Positions 1 to 7,525 of a stretch of DNA of 48,270 nt are shown here, piece after piece (position 1 is the first letter of the stretch; every line of letters starts with the position of its first letter). The DNA lies in the NCBI GenBank assembly GCA_903916255.1, contig CAIWVW010000102.1:1-48270 (forward strand), in the 5' to 3' direction. This DNA comes from an uncultured Bacteroidota bacterium (GTDB lineage: Bacteria; Bacteroidota; Bacteroidia; JABEUT01). The notes beneath the pieces were generated by a model. That model was not told where the DNA came from and did no database searches. It worked only from the letters and a program-made list of their open reading frames with translations. Both the position numbers and the translations under genes were made by a program.

Positions 1-374
1 AATAAAACGAACCATCCGGCAATTAAACATAAACCACCTAATGGGGTAACAGGGCCTGCCCATGTAGTATTGATTTTTAAGAAGTCGCCCATAACGAGCA
101 AATAGATTGAGCCGGAGAACAAAACAACGCCGCCCATTAGTAAGTACATGATTGGTTTGAAGTACATGGCGAACTTATATTGCAGGGCAACAATGGCTAT
201 AATAGCTATGGAATGAAGCAGTTGATAATGCACAGCCGTTTCATAGGCATGGAACATCTTTGGGCTTATTAGTCCGGAGTCCACATATGAACTTAGTCCA
301 TGAGCACCTAATGCGCCGAGAATCACCGCTATACAACCAGAAATACTTGCAAACACCGTTGCCTTTTTCCGCAT
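1..374 (-). CDS. DUF423 family small membrane protein (C-terminus cut by window edge)
   Basis: The reverse strand reads without a stop from an ATG at 374 to the window edge, giving 124 codons. The protein begins MRKKATVFASISGCIAVILGALGAH and has four hydrophobic segments, at about residues 5-25, 45-62, 68-90 and 100-122. The early GALGAHGL motif followed by a conserved His/Tyr-rich loop (FHAYETAVHYQLLHS) is typical of the DUF423/YgdD inner-membrane family, whose function is unknown. Members are about 120-130 residues long, so only a few residues should be missing. A TATCTTTG box lies 20 bp upstream of the ATG. It is divergent from recF. The family call is firm; no function can be given. Confidence 0.85.
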   Translation of the reverse strand, partial: MRKKATVFASISGCIAVILGALGAHGLSSYVDSGLISPKMFHAYETAVHYQLLHSIAIIAIVALQYKFAMYFKPIMYLLMGGVVLFSGSIYLLVMGDFLKINTTWAGPVTPLGGLCLIAGWFVL

Positions 375-393
375 GGTTTTTCCGTTAGGGGTG

Positions 394-401
394 CAAAGAT
401 A
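394..401 (-). promoter_or_regulatory. -7 promoter box TATCTTTG for the DUF423 gene
   Basis: It matches the Bacteroidota primary-sigma -7 consensus TAnnTTTG on the minus strand and lies 20 bp upstream of the DUF423 ATG. I see no convincing -33 TTTG. Confidence 0.55.
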
Positions 402-460
402 AAATAAATAGCCAAAAAGGGGAGAAGGATGTTATGAACAGGGTGCGACCTTAAATGACT

Positions 461-534
461 CAAACCCCTAAAGGGGCTTTGAATAGCGGCTCAATTATTT
501 ATGAACGTGAATTTAAAGCCCCTTTAGGGGTTTG
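461..534. repeat. Inverted repeat, copy 1 of the CCCCTAAAGGGGC family
   Basis: Two perfect 20-bp arms, 461-480 and 515-534, surround a 34-nt loop. Each arm contains the self-complementary core CCCCTAAAGGGG. A second copy of the family is at 15669-15730. It lies in the divergent gap between the DUF423 gene and recF, 40 bp before the recF -7 box. It shows no coding potential, transposase or U-tract. It could be a small non-autonomous mobile palindrome or a structural or regulatory element. Confidence 0.8.
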
Positions 535-573
535 GGGCAGAACAAAATTTGTAAGCCGCATAATTTTTAAGCG

Positions 574-581
574 TAACTTTG
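574..581 (+). promoter_or_regulatory. -7 promoter box TAACTTTG for recF
   Basis: It matches TAnnTTTG. The last base is 6 nt before the ATG at 588, so the predicted mRNA has almost no 5' leader. The box overlaps a possible TTG start at 579, which argues for the ATG as the true recF start. Confidence 0.6.
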
Positions 582-587
582 AAGCCT

Positions 588-1712
588 ATGCGCATCACTC
601 ATTTATCGCTTATAAATTTCCGGAACTATCAACAGATAGCTATTGATTTTTCAGGTGGAATTAACTGCCTGTTAGGGCATAATGGGGCGGGTAAAACCAA
701 TTTGCTTGATGCCATTCATTACCTTTCTTTCTGCAAAAGCTATTTCAATTCCTTCGATAACCAAAACATTCTGCACGAGGAGGATATGTTTGTAATTCAG
801 GGTATGTTTGAAAAGGATGGGAATAAAGAAGAGGTTTATTGCGCCCAAAAACGCAACGAACGCAAACAATTCAAGCGGAATAAAAAGGAGTATTCAAAAC
901 TATCGGAACATATCGGCCTTTTGCCGGTGGTGATGATTACCCCGATGGATGCCGCCCTTCTTTATGATGGCAGTGATATGCGCCGCAAGTTTGTGGATAC
1001 TATCATTTCGCAGGTGGATACCAATTATATGAATGCGCTGATTGAATATAACAAGGCCCTTCACCACCGCAATGCCACGCTTAAGCAGTTTCAGGAAAGC
1101 AAGACCTGGGACGATACGCTTATTTCGATGTATGATGCTATTTTAATAAGCCGTGGCAAAGCCATCTTCAAAAAGCGGATGGAATTTACCGAAGAATTTT
1201 CTCCATTGTTTTTGGATGCATATAAGGAAATTTCCGGGGAGCAGGAACATGCACATGTGGAATATTCTTCCAATTTAATGGAGGGCGATTTTGAAGGGTT
1301 GTTATACCAAGCGCAACAAAAAGACAAAGCACTTACCTATACCTCAACAGGTGTACATAAAGACGATTGGATATTTTGCATGGAAGGCAAATCATTAAAG
1401 AAGTTCGCATCGCAAGGACAACAAAAGTCATTTATAATTGCGTTGAAAGTGGCACAGTACCGCTACTTAAAAAAGCAATATAAATCCGCGCCAATACTAT
1501 TATTAGATGATATTTTCGACAAACTGGATGATAGCCGTGTAAATTACCTTATAGATATGGTTTGTGGCGATGAGTTTGGACAGGTATTTATTACCGACAC
1601 CAATCTGCTGCGGATGAAAAAGCTATTGGAAAATAGGGATAAAGATTACCGGTTGTTTCCAATTGCGGGTGGAGCGATACAGGAAAAAGAAATCGCAATG
1701 GAACGCGGATGA
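588..1712 (+). CDS. recF: DNA replication and repair protein RecF
   Basis: RecF is an SMC-like ATPase that binds gapped DNA and, with RecO and RecR, loads RecA for recombinational repair in the cytoplasm. The 374-residue product has a Walker A motif GHNGAGKT (residues 30-37) just after the FRNY strand, an ABC-type signature SQGQQKS near residue 275, and a Walker B/D-loop segment LLLDDIFDKLD near 305-315. Length fits the family. A TTG in frame at 579 would add three residues but sits inside the -7 box TAACTTTG, so I chose the ATG at 588. The stop codon lies within the left arm of the inverted repeat at 1701-1786. A DUF721 gene follows, the usual Bacteroidota order. Confidence 0.95.
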   Translation: MRITHLSLINFRNYQQIAIDFSGGINCLLGHNGAGKTNLLDAIHYLSFCKSYFNSFDNQNILHEEDMFVIQGMFEKDGNKEEVYCAQKRNERKQFKRNKKEYSKLSEHIGLLPVVMITPMDAALLYDGSDMRRKFVDTIISQVDTNYMNALIEYNKALHHRNATLKQFQESKTWDDTLISMYDAILISRGKAIFKKRMEFTEEFSPLFLDAYKEISGEQEHAHVEYSSNLMEGDFEGLLYQAQQKDKALTYTSTGVHKDDWIFCMEGKSLKKFASQGQQKSFIIALKVAQYRYLKKQYKSAPILLLDDIFDKLDDSRVNYLIDMVCGDEFGQVFITDTNLLRMKKLLENRDKDYRLFPIAGGAIQEKEIAMERG

Positions 1713-1786
1713 TGCGGATTGCTTATGATAAACAACAATGATTTTAAATCTTATTTAATCTTAAACAATCTGCGTCATCCGCGTTC
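1701..1786. repeat. Inverted repeat between recF and the DUF721 gene
   Basis: The 21-bp arms 1701-1721 and 1766-1786 match at 19 of 21 positions (GAACGCGGATGAtGCgGATTG against the reverse complement of the right arm), with a 44-nt AT-rich loop. The recF stop codon (1710-1712) is part of the left arm. There is no U-tract directly after the right arm, so a classical terminator is unlikely; it looks like another intergenic palindromic element. Confidence 0.75.
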
Positions 1787-1792
1787 AATCTC

Positions 1793-2089
1793 ATGAGTTA
1801 CCGGAAAACAAATACACAAAAGCTGGGCGATGCCATTAAAGAAATGCTTCGCCTGAATGGCATTGATGAAAAGATTGATGAGCATTTGCTGGTGCGTTCC
1901 TGGGAAAAAACGGTGGGCCCTTTAATATCCAAACACACGACAGAGATTTTTATTTCAGGTAAAAAGTTATTTGTGAAAGTAGATTCCTCGCCCCTGAAAC
2001 AGGAACTACAATACTCCAAAACCAAACTGATGAAAGACCTGAACGAACAGGTGGGCAAGGTGGTTATTGAGGAGATTGTGTTGAAGTGA
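1793..2089 (+). CDS. DUF721 (DciA-like) domain protein
   Basis: This 98-residue protein matches DUF721, the domain of DciA, the ancestral loader of the replicative helicase DnaB in bacteria lacking DnaC/DnaI. The visible pattern is the family's: an N-terminal helix, the segment W-E-K-T-V-G-P-x-I-x-K-H-T near residues 37-50, then two strands and S-S-P-L-K-Q-E-L near residues 66-73 followed by a helix. It lies 80 bp after recF on the same strand, the usual Bacteroidota arrangement. The family call is firm; a helicase-loading role is inferred from the family and not from this sequence alone. Dense palindromes follow the stop. Confidence 0.85.
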   Translation: MSYRKTNTQKLGDAIKEMLRLNGIDEKIDEHLLVRSWEKTVGPLISKHTTEIFISGKKLFVKVDSSPLKQELQYSKTKLMKDLNEQVGKVVIEEIVLK

Positions 2090-2100
2090 AATTATCTATC

Positions 2101-2216
2101 CCCCACCATAAATGGTGGGGCTAATGAATGAACATTCATTACATGATTATTTTTTAATTAAAGGGCTAAAGTCCTCTCAGGTTGTTCATTCATTAGCCCC
2201 GGCCTTTAGGCCGGGG
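2101..2216. repeat. Nested palindromes after the DUF721 gene
   Basis: A perfect hairpin with 8-bp arms, CCCCACCA-taaa-TGGTGGGG, lies at 2101-2120 and another, CCCCGGCCtttaGGCCGGGG, at 2197-2216. A long-range perfect 17-bp inverted repeat links 2117-2133 (GGGGCTAATGAATGAAC) with 2184-2200, so the whole block can fold as one cruciform with hairpins at both bases. A small palindrome AATGAATGaaCATTCATT lies at 2123-2140. It sits at the 3' end of the DUF721 gene and may also stop transcription. Confidence 0.8.
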
Positions 2217-2238
2217 TAAACGATTCCCCCATGAATTT

Positions 2239-2367
2239 GGGGCTTTAGCCCCATTTCATCCAAAAGAAATGGTTAAAACCATTTTGAAAATCCTGTTTTT
2301 ATTTTAGCCCACGGTTTAAACCGTGGGCTATTAAATGCGCCGGAGGATAAAACCGTTTTAACGGTTT
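2239..2367. repeat. Three further palindromes before the PD40 gene's 3' end
   Basis: GGGGCTTTAGCCCC at 2239-2252, a perfect 26-bp palindrome at 2305-2330 (TAGCCCACGG, TTTAAA, CCGTGGGCTA), and AAACCGTTttAACGGTTT at 2350-2367. Together with 2101-2216 they fill the whole 292-bp gap between the convergent DUF721 and PD40 genes; I see no other content there. They may act as terminators for both genes, but none carries a clear U-tract. Confidence 0.75.
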
Positions 2368-2381
2368 CTTATTAAATACAA

Positions 2382-3773
2382 TTATTTCCCCTCCACCACA
2401 AACTTCTCATTAACTGACGAAGTTTCATTATTTACTTTTAATAAGTAAACACCGGCAGGGAAACTGCTGACATCTATGTTGCAGGTTTTGCCTTTAAAAG
2501 TGCCTTCGGTAATTTTACTTCCTAACAAGTTATAAACTGCATAATACATGGTATTTTGATTCGTACTTACTGCCACCGTAATGGAAGTATTGGCAGGGTT
2601 TGGAAATATAGTGCATTGCAATGTATTGTTTGAAACAGGCGCTACGCCCGTAATAAAATAATCAGAAGCAATAATATACACCGCCCCAATGCTTGAATCA
2701 GGGTTCACCTGCACAGGCTCGCTGCCGGTAACATCACCAATAAATTTTTTGTTGTTGGAACAAAATGAGCCATGGCAATTCACATGCACACTGCCTGTCC
2801 AGTAAGAACTGGTAGTATCATTAAAATAGGTCAGGCGAATTTGGTCGGTAGTGTCCGAATTCATAATAAACCAATCATCACCGCCTTTAGAGCCTCCTAC
2901 TTTATTATCCAAGTCGGTCATCCAAACTATCTGCTTGCCATCGGGGCTGTAAAATGCATGTTCGGTATATGGGTAGCTATGCGCTGTGGAGGTCATTTGC
3001 TCAATGTTATTACCCATGGTATCGGAAGTATAAATCTGGTCGTCCCAAACCCAAAACTGGTTGTAGTCGCTGGCAAAAATTATGCGAGAACCATCCGGCG
3101 ACCAGCCATAAGGCTCATTAAATGCAGGGCTGCCGCCCGGCTCAATGGTCCGTATATTAGCCGAATCAATATGCGGGCCATTAACGGTATCATCAATAAA
3201 CGGTGCAATTTTAATTACCCAATATCCGAATTCCTGTTTGCCGTTTATAGCCACATTTGCGGTCATCTGGCACCACATTATTTCATTTCCTTTTGGATTA
3301 AACCAGGGTTCGATTATGGCGCTTATCCCCGTGTCGGGCATATTGCAAAGTTGCCAGGCTTTGCTGCCGTCCATTTTCATTAACCATAAATCATTGTAAG
3401 TACCTATTCCGGGGATAGAAGTATTGGAACTGCCTGCATGCACAGCCTTTTCAGCTGTAAAAAGCATATATTTTCCCGAAGGCGAAAAACAAGGCTGGGC
3501 ATAATTTTTACCGGGCAAGGAGGCATTCAGGCAGGTAAAACATTGCTCGCTTAGGAATGTATTTCCGGGGCCCACACGGGCCATGTAAATATCGTAATAT
3601 CCGTTTGGGCGAAGTAAATCATACGCTACCAGGGTAGTATCATAAGGGCACCATTGGCTTGCCAATGCGGAATCGCGGAACTTGTAAACGGAAATATTGG
3701 GCCTTTGGGCCGAGGCTGTTTGGCATTGGAAAAATGAAAAGACAATGAGAAACAGGGTAGCTGTTTTTTTCAT
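2382..3773 (-). CDS. Secreted PD40/TolB-like beta-propeller protein with T9SS sorting tail
   Basis: This 463-residue protein begins with a Sec signal peptide (MKKTATLFLIVFSFFQCQTASAQ, cleavage likely after residue 22). The middle holds repeated TolB/PD40-type propeller blades: FSPSGKYMLFTAEK near residue 101, GWSPDGSRIIFAS near 223 and FYSPDGKQIVWMTD near 274. The last ~75 residues form a type A T9SS tail with FPNPANTSITV and GVYLLKVNNE, ending KFVVEGK. It should be exported by Sec, crossed over the outer membrane by T9SS, then cleaved and either released or anchored. The ligand is unknown; such propellers bind proteins or carbohydrates. A TATCTTTG box is 16 bp upstream of the ATG. The family type is clear, the function is not. 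Confidence 0.85.
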   Translation of the reverse strand: MKKTATLFLIVFSFFQCQTASAQRPNISVYKFRDSALASQWCPYDTTLVAYDLLRPNGYYDIYMARVGPGNTFLSEQCFTCLNASLPGKNYAQPCFSPSGKYMLFTAEKAVHAGSSNTSIPGIGTYNDLWLMKMDGSKAWQLCNMPDTGISAIIEPWFNPKGNEIMWCQMTANVAINGKQEFGYWVIKIAPFIDDTVNGPHIDSANIRTIEPGGSPAFNEPYGWSPDGSRIIFASDYNQFWVWDDQIYTSDTMGNNIEQMTSTAHSYPYTEHAFYSPDGKQIVWMTDLDNKVGGSKGGDDWFIMNSDTTDQIRLTYFNDTTSSYWTGSVHVNCHGSFCSNNKKFIGDVTGSEPVQVNPDSSIGAVYIIASDYFITGVAPVSNNTLQCTIFPNPANTSITVAVSTNQNTMYYAVYNLLGSKITEGTFKGKTCNIDVSSFPAGVYLLKVNNETSSVNEKFVVEGK

Positions 3774-3788
3774 GCTGCTATTTTTTTA

Positions 3789-3796
3789 CAAAGATA
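3789..3796 (-). promoter_or_regulatory. -7 promoter box TATCTTTG for the PD40 gene
   Basis: Minus-strand TAnnTTTG match 16 bp from the ATG at 3773. Confidence 0.55.
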
Positions 3797-3841
3797 GCGC
3801 AGAAAGCAGTAGATTTGAATTGTATCATAAAACCTGCCGCA

Positions 3842-4102
3842 ATGGAAAATTCAGAAAAAACCAAAACCCCTGAAAAAATGGAAAAAATTGACCTTGACAA
3901 AGGCGGCAAAAGGCCTAAGTTTTTGGGTTCTGTTTATATAATAATTGGCATCCTTGGGTTAGCCGCTACCCTATATTCCGGATATTATGATTTATATAAT
4001 ATAGTTCCCTTATTTGGAACCGTGGTAGCCGGTATCTTAACAGGTGCGGTATCTGTACTCATAATTGCGTATGGTTACCGGATGATACGGAAGGATTTGT
4101 AA
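3842..4102 (+). CDS. Small two-TM membrane protein of unknown function
   Basis: An 86-residue product from the ATG at 3842. A TTG nine codons upstream is also open but less likely, because the ATG-initiated protein begins with the charged segment MENSEKTKTPEKMEKIDLDK expected before a membrane domain. Hydrophobic helices lie at about residues 31-50 (FLGSVYIIIGILGLAATLYSG) and 57-79 (VPLFGTVVAGILTGAVSVLIIA), with a basic C-terminal end RMIRKDL. I do not recognise a family. It is convergent with the response regulator gene; its stop codon abuts that gene's stop with no gap, leaving no room for a terminator. Confidence 0.6.
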   Translation: MENSEKTKTPEKMEKIDLDKGGKRPKFLGSVYIIIGILGLAATLYSGYYDLYNIVPLFGTVVAGILTGAVSVLIIAYGYRMIRKDL

Positions 4103-4807
4103 CTACTCCTTTTCGGTATAAAGCTTAAAGCCCTTGCCGTGTATGTTTATAATTTGGACTTTTGGGTCTTCTTTCAAATATTTGCGGAGTTTGGTAATGT
4201 ACACATCCATGCTGCGGCTGTTGAAGTAGCTATCGTTTTGCCAGATGGCTTTCAGGGCAAAGTTGCGGTCGAGTACATCGTTGGAGTGGAGGCAGAGCAG
4301 TTTTAATAACTCCGCTTCTTTGGTGGTTAGTTTTTCTGATTTGCCTTTTAATTCCAGCGAAAGATTCTTATAGTTAAAATGGTATTTTCCAATCTGGAAT
4401 TCTTCCTTCTCCTCGCCTTGTGGCTTCATACGGCGCATTAAGGCTTGTATGCGCACCAATAACTCTTCTGTATTGAAGGGTTTGGTGATATAATCATCCG
4501 CGCCTTTATTGAAGCCTTCGATAATATCTTCCTTCATCGATTTTGCCGTGAGGAAAATAATCGGAACATTTTTATTAATCATCCTGATTTCTTTCGCTAC
4601 CGTGAAACCGTCTTTTTCCGGCATCATAATATCCAGTATGCACAGGTTAAAATTGTGCTTGGAGAAAGCATCGAAAGCCTTTTTGCCGTTATCGCAAAGT
4701 TGCACGTCAAAACCTTTGGCAATAAGAAAATCCTTTAATAAAAGGCCAAGGCTTTCATCATCTTCTGCAAGCAGTATTCTGGTTTTTTCTTCAGGTGCTG
4801 TTATCAT
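4103..4807 (-). CDS. rprY: OmpR-family response regulator, RprY-like
   Basis: This is the DNA-binding partner of the kinase encoded just upstream. Residues 10-125 form a receiver domain with the acidic pair near 15-17 (AEDDE), the phospho-acceptor Asp59 (LDIMMPEKDG), Thr88 and Lys109 (ITKPF). Residues about 137-232 form a winged-helix OmpR-type domain (LTTKEAELLKLLCLH, then SRSMDVYITKLRKYL, ending IHGKGFKLY). The gene lies 4 bp after the histidine kinase gene, so they are co-transcribed. The pair and its order resemble Bacteroides RprX/RprY. The symbol is by similarity; the regulon cannot be seen here. Confidence 0.85.
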   Translation of the reverse strand: MITAPEEKTRILLAEDDESLGLLLKDFLIAKGFDVQLCDNGKKAFDAFSKHNFNLCILDIMMPEKDGFTVAKEIRMINKNVPIIFLTAKSMKEDIIEGFNKGADDYITKPFNTEELLVRIQALMRRMKPQGEEKEEFQIGKYHFNYKNLSLELKGKSEKLTTKEAELLKLLCLHSNDVLDRNFALKAIWQNDSYFNSRSMDVYITKLRKYLKEDPKVQIINIHGKGFKLYTEKE

Positions 4808-4811
4808 ATTT

Positions 4812-6422
4812 TCAGGTAAGGTTATTTAGAAATGGCAAATATACAACGAAGGTGCTTCCCTCGCCCGGCTCACTTTGTACTTCAATATGTCCACCATGTT
4901 TTTCGACCACGGCTTTTACATAGCTGAGGCCAAGCCCAAAGCCCTTTACATTATGAATATTTCCGGTAGGTACGCGGTAAAAGGTCTCGAAAATCTTTTT
5001 CTGGTCTTCTTTTTTAATGCCGATGCCATTGTCCTGCACCGAAATGGAAATTCCATCGGGGGTGCTGGAGGTGGAAACCTTTATCTGCGGGGCTTCTTTA
5101 GAATATTTCAGCGCGTTGTCAATCAAATTATAGATAATATTTCCCAAATGCATGCGGTCGGCAAAAAGAGAATAACGCAGGGCGTGCAATTCTGTTGTGA
5201 TAATGCCTCCTTTATTTTGTATTTGCAGATTAAGGCTCTGAATTACATCCGTAATAATTTGGTGCAAATCGCATTCCTGCACCTTGAATTTCAGTTTGCC
5301 TTTATCCAATACGGCTGCCTGCAACACGTTTTCTACAAGGCCGGCCAGGCGCTTGTTTTCATCTTTAATAATCTTCAGATATCTGTCTGTCGATTCCTGT
5401 GTTTTTTCAATGGTTTTATCACTCAATACCTCGCCTGCAAGGCTTATAGTAGAAATAGGAGTTTTAAACTCATGAGTCATATTATTAATGAAATCACTTT
5501 TTATTTCACTCAGCTTTTTCTGTTTGATAATGGTGGCAATGGTAAAATAAAATGCACCTATAATTAATACAATAAGCAAAATGGAAATGAGCAAGGTAAG
5601 CTCAACGCCATTTAAATTGTATTTTGTTTTTGTAGGGAAAAGAAGCGAAAGGAAACGCGGCTGCATAAACACATTTTTTGGGAATATGTTTACTTTGTAA
5701 GGCGATTGCAAAAATTTGGAATCCATGCCGTTTTTGGAAGCAACTACAACGGTATCGGAAGTGGAATTGAGTATGGAAAACCGGAATGGGATATGGATGT
5801 TTTTATCCCAAAGAGCTTTTTTAACAATCGAATCTATTTGAAATGTATCAAGGCGGGGTTTTACATCGTGGTAAACATTTACACTTACCAGTTCATCGAA
5901 AATATCGTTCATCACATCACTGTCATGCATTAGGTACTGCATTTTCCGGTCTATCGAATCGACATTTCTTCCCCCCAGTTTCAATCCAAGGCCAAAATCG
6001 CCTTTCGGCATAGTATCGTGGGCAAAATAGCTGTTGCTTATTTTGCTTGTAATCACTCCATTGGAGTCTGTTGTTAATTCTTCGAATATCCGTTCATTAT
6101 AATTGTTTGCATGGGAAATAACAAATCCATTCTGGTCGCGCATACCCTCTTTTGCTATCCGGCTGCCTGCCGGAAGGGTGTCATTGGTGGCCAGCCAACG
6201 CACGGCCTGCTTACGGAAATTGAATTTTTGGGTTAATTTGGCGGCGGTGGCCGATTTTTCCATACGGTACACCACATCGTTCATGGCCTCGGTAACATCC
6301 TGGTCAAAGTGCTTCTCTGTCACACGGATAGTATTGCTAATCCAGTAAACCTGTACCCCAATAAGGGCCAATAAAATGAGGCCGACAAAGAGGCTTAAAA
6401 ACAATAAAGTGCGCCGATTCAT
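4812..6422 (-). CDS. rprX: Sensor histidine kinase, RprX-like
   Basis: An inner-membrane sensor kinase of 536 residues. A transmembrane helix at about 5-28 and another at 276-298 bracket a ~250-residue periplasmic sensor region without a domain I recognise. The cytoplasmic part has the H-box FINNMTHEFKTPIS with phospho-acceptor His317, an N-box near IIYNLIDNALKYSKEAP, a G1 box VQDNGIGIKKEDQ, an F-box IFETFYRVP and a G2 box GFGLGLSYVK. It heads a two-gene operon with the response regulator. A TATCTTTG box ends 5 nt from the ATG, so the mRNA is predicted to be nearly leaderless. It is similar to Bacteroides RprX; the stimulus is unknown. Confidence 0.85.
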   Translation of the reverse strand: MNRRTLLFLSLFVGLILLALIGVQVYWISNTIRVTEKHFDQDVTEAMNDVVYRMEKSATAAKLTQKFNFRKQAVRWLATNDTLPAGSRIAKEGMRDQNGFVISHANNYNERIFEELTTDSNGVITSKISNSYFAHDTMPKGDFGLGLKLGGRNVDSIDRKMQYLMHDSDVMNDIFDELVSVNVYHDVKPRLDTFQIDSIVKKALWDKNIHIPFRFSILNSTSDTVVVASKNGMDSKFLQSPYKVNIFPKNVFMQPRFLSLLFPTKTKYNLNGVELTLLISILLIVLIIGAFYFTIATIIKQKKLSEIKSDFINNMTHEFKTPISTISLAGEVLSDKTIEKTQESTDRYLKIIKDENKRLAGLVENVLQAAVLDKGKLKFKVQECDLHQIITDVIQSLNLQIQNKGGIITTELHALRYSLFADRMHLGNIIYNLIDNALKYSKEAPQIKVSTSSTPDGISISVQDNGIGIKKEDQKKIFETFYRVPTGNIHNVKGFGLGLSYVKAVVEKHGGHIEVQSEPGEGSTFVVYLPFLNNLT

Positions 6423-6427
6423 ATATG

Positions 6428-6435
6428 CAAAGATA
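6428..6435 (-). promoter_or_regulatory. -7 promoter box TATCTTTG for the kinase-regulator operon
   Basis: TAnnTTTG match on the minus strand, only 5 nt before the ATG at 6422, which predicts a leaderless or nearly leaderless transcript. Confidence 0.5.
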
Positions 6436-6476
6436 AATAACCTTGTGCCATTCGTCTATTTAGACTGAAAAAATAT

Positions 6477-6484
6477 TACCTTTG
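6477..6484 (+). promoter_or_regulatory. -7 promoter box TACCTTTG for prs
   Basis: TAnnTTTG match 19 bp upstream of the prs ATG at 6504. Confidence 0.55.
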
Positions 6485-6503
6485 CGCCCCTTTAAAAAGA
6501 AAA

Positions 6504-7439
6504 ATGCTAGTACCGGTAAAATTTTTCTCAGGTAGTTCAAGCCAGGAATTAGCCCAAAATATAGCCACAAGCTATGGGCAACCTCTTGGTAAGATGACTG
6601 TGCTTCGCTTTAGCGACGGGGAGTTTGAGCCTTACTATGAAGAAAGCATCCGGGGCAGTTCCGTATTTCTTATCCAATCGACCAATCCGCCAATCGACCA
6701 TTTTTTCGAGCTTTTACTAATGGCCGATGCCGCTAAAAGAGCTTCTGCCAAGCAGGTAGTGGCTGTTTTGCCTTATTTCGGGTTTGCGAGACAAGACCGT
6801 AAAGACAGGCCGCGTACCGCAATCGGGGCGAAACTGATGGCTGATTTACTTATGACCGCCGGTGTTACCCGTATCATCACTATGGATTTGCATGCCGACC
6901 AGATACAGGGCTTCTTTAATATTCCGGTTGACCACCTTTATGCCTCCTATATTTTTATTCCTTATATTAAAGAACTTAATCTTCCCAATCTTACTATTGC
7001 ATCTCCTGACGTAGGCGGCTCTAAACGTGCAAGCGCTTATGCCAATTACCTGAAGACTGAAATGGTAATTTGCTACAAACAGCGCTCCAAGCCTAATGTG
7101 GTAGATAAAATGACTGCCATAGGCGATGTGGAAGGGCGTGATATTATCCTGTTGGATGATATTGTAGACACAGCAGGAACTCTTACAAAAGCTGCTGATA
7201 TGTTAATGGATAAAGGGGCTACCAGTGTAAGGGCATTATGCTCACATGCAGTTCTTTCGGGTAAGGCCTACGAAAATATAGAAAAGTCAAGGCTTACGGA
7301 GTTAGTGGTTACTGACACAATTCCATTAAAGAACCCTAACCACCCGAAAATAAAAGTAGTAACAACGGCGCCTTTATTTGCCGATGTAATTCATAAAGTA
7401 AATAGTTTCGAATCTATTAGTTCCAAATTCGTTTTTTAA
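6504..7439 (+). CDS. prs: Ribose-phosphate pyrophosphokinase (PRPP synthetase)
   Basis: It converts ribose 5-phosphate and ATP to PRPP, the precursor of purine, pyrimidine, NAD, His and Trp synthesis, in the cytoplasm. The 311-residue protein has the class I features: FSDGEFEPYYEESIRG near residue 37, the ATP-contacting loop PYFGFARQDRKDRPRTAI near 90-108, the metal/ATP motif DLHADQIQGFFNIPVDHL near 130, and the PRPP-binding loop DIILLDDIVDTAGTL near 212-226. Length and motif order match the family. rplY and pth follow on the same strand, a common Bacteroidota order, and would be co-transcribed unless separated by the elements between them. Confidence 0.96.
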   Translation: MLVPVKFFSGSSSQELAQNIATSYGQPLGKMTVLRFSDGEFEPYYEESIRGSSVFLIQSTNPPIDHFFELLLMADAAKRASAKQVVAVLPYFGFARQDRKDRPRTAIGAKLMADLLMTAGVTRIITMDLHADQIQGFFNIPVDHLYASYIFIPYIKELNLPNLTIASPDVGGSKRASAYANYLKTEMVICYKQRSKPNVVDKMTAIGDVEGRDIILLDDIVDTAGTLTKAADMLMDKGATSVRALCSHAVLSGKAYENIEKSRLTELVVTDTIPLKNPNHPKIKVVTTAPLFADVIHKVNSFESISSKFVF

Positions 7440-7471
7440 ATCACAGATAAAGTAAAAGAAAATAAGTCGAT

Positions 7472-7508
7472 AAATCATCATTTTAATCAGGAAAATCAAA
7501 TTAATCAT
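7472..7508. repeat. 37-nt AATCA-rich element, copy 1
   Basis: This stretch between prs and rplY matches 12411-12447 (upstream of rpsB) at 29 of 37 positions without gaps. The motif AATCA recurs about every 9-10 nt. Both copies lie in gaps in front of ribosomal-protein genes. No coding potential. Function unknown; it may be one member of a genome-wide intergenic family. Confidence 0.6.
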
Positions 7509-7525
7509 AGTCAAATCTCCTATCC

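Noticed and set aside
455-646. 63-codon open frame upstream of recF
   Set aside because: It runs through the palindromic repeat and the recF promoter and overlaps the recF start; the translation is just the repeat read in one frame.
2772-3383. 203-codon open frame antisense to the PD40 protein
   Set aside because: It lies wholly inside a convincing secreted-protein gene on the other strand and its translation has no family features; it is a shadow frame.
4875-5567. 230-codon open frame antisense to the histidine kinase
   Set aside because: The kinase has all its motifs on the minus strand; the plus-strand translation is Phe/Asn/Gln-rich without domains.
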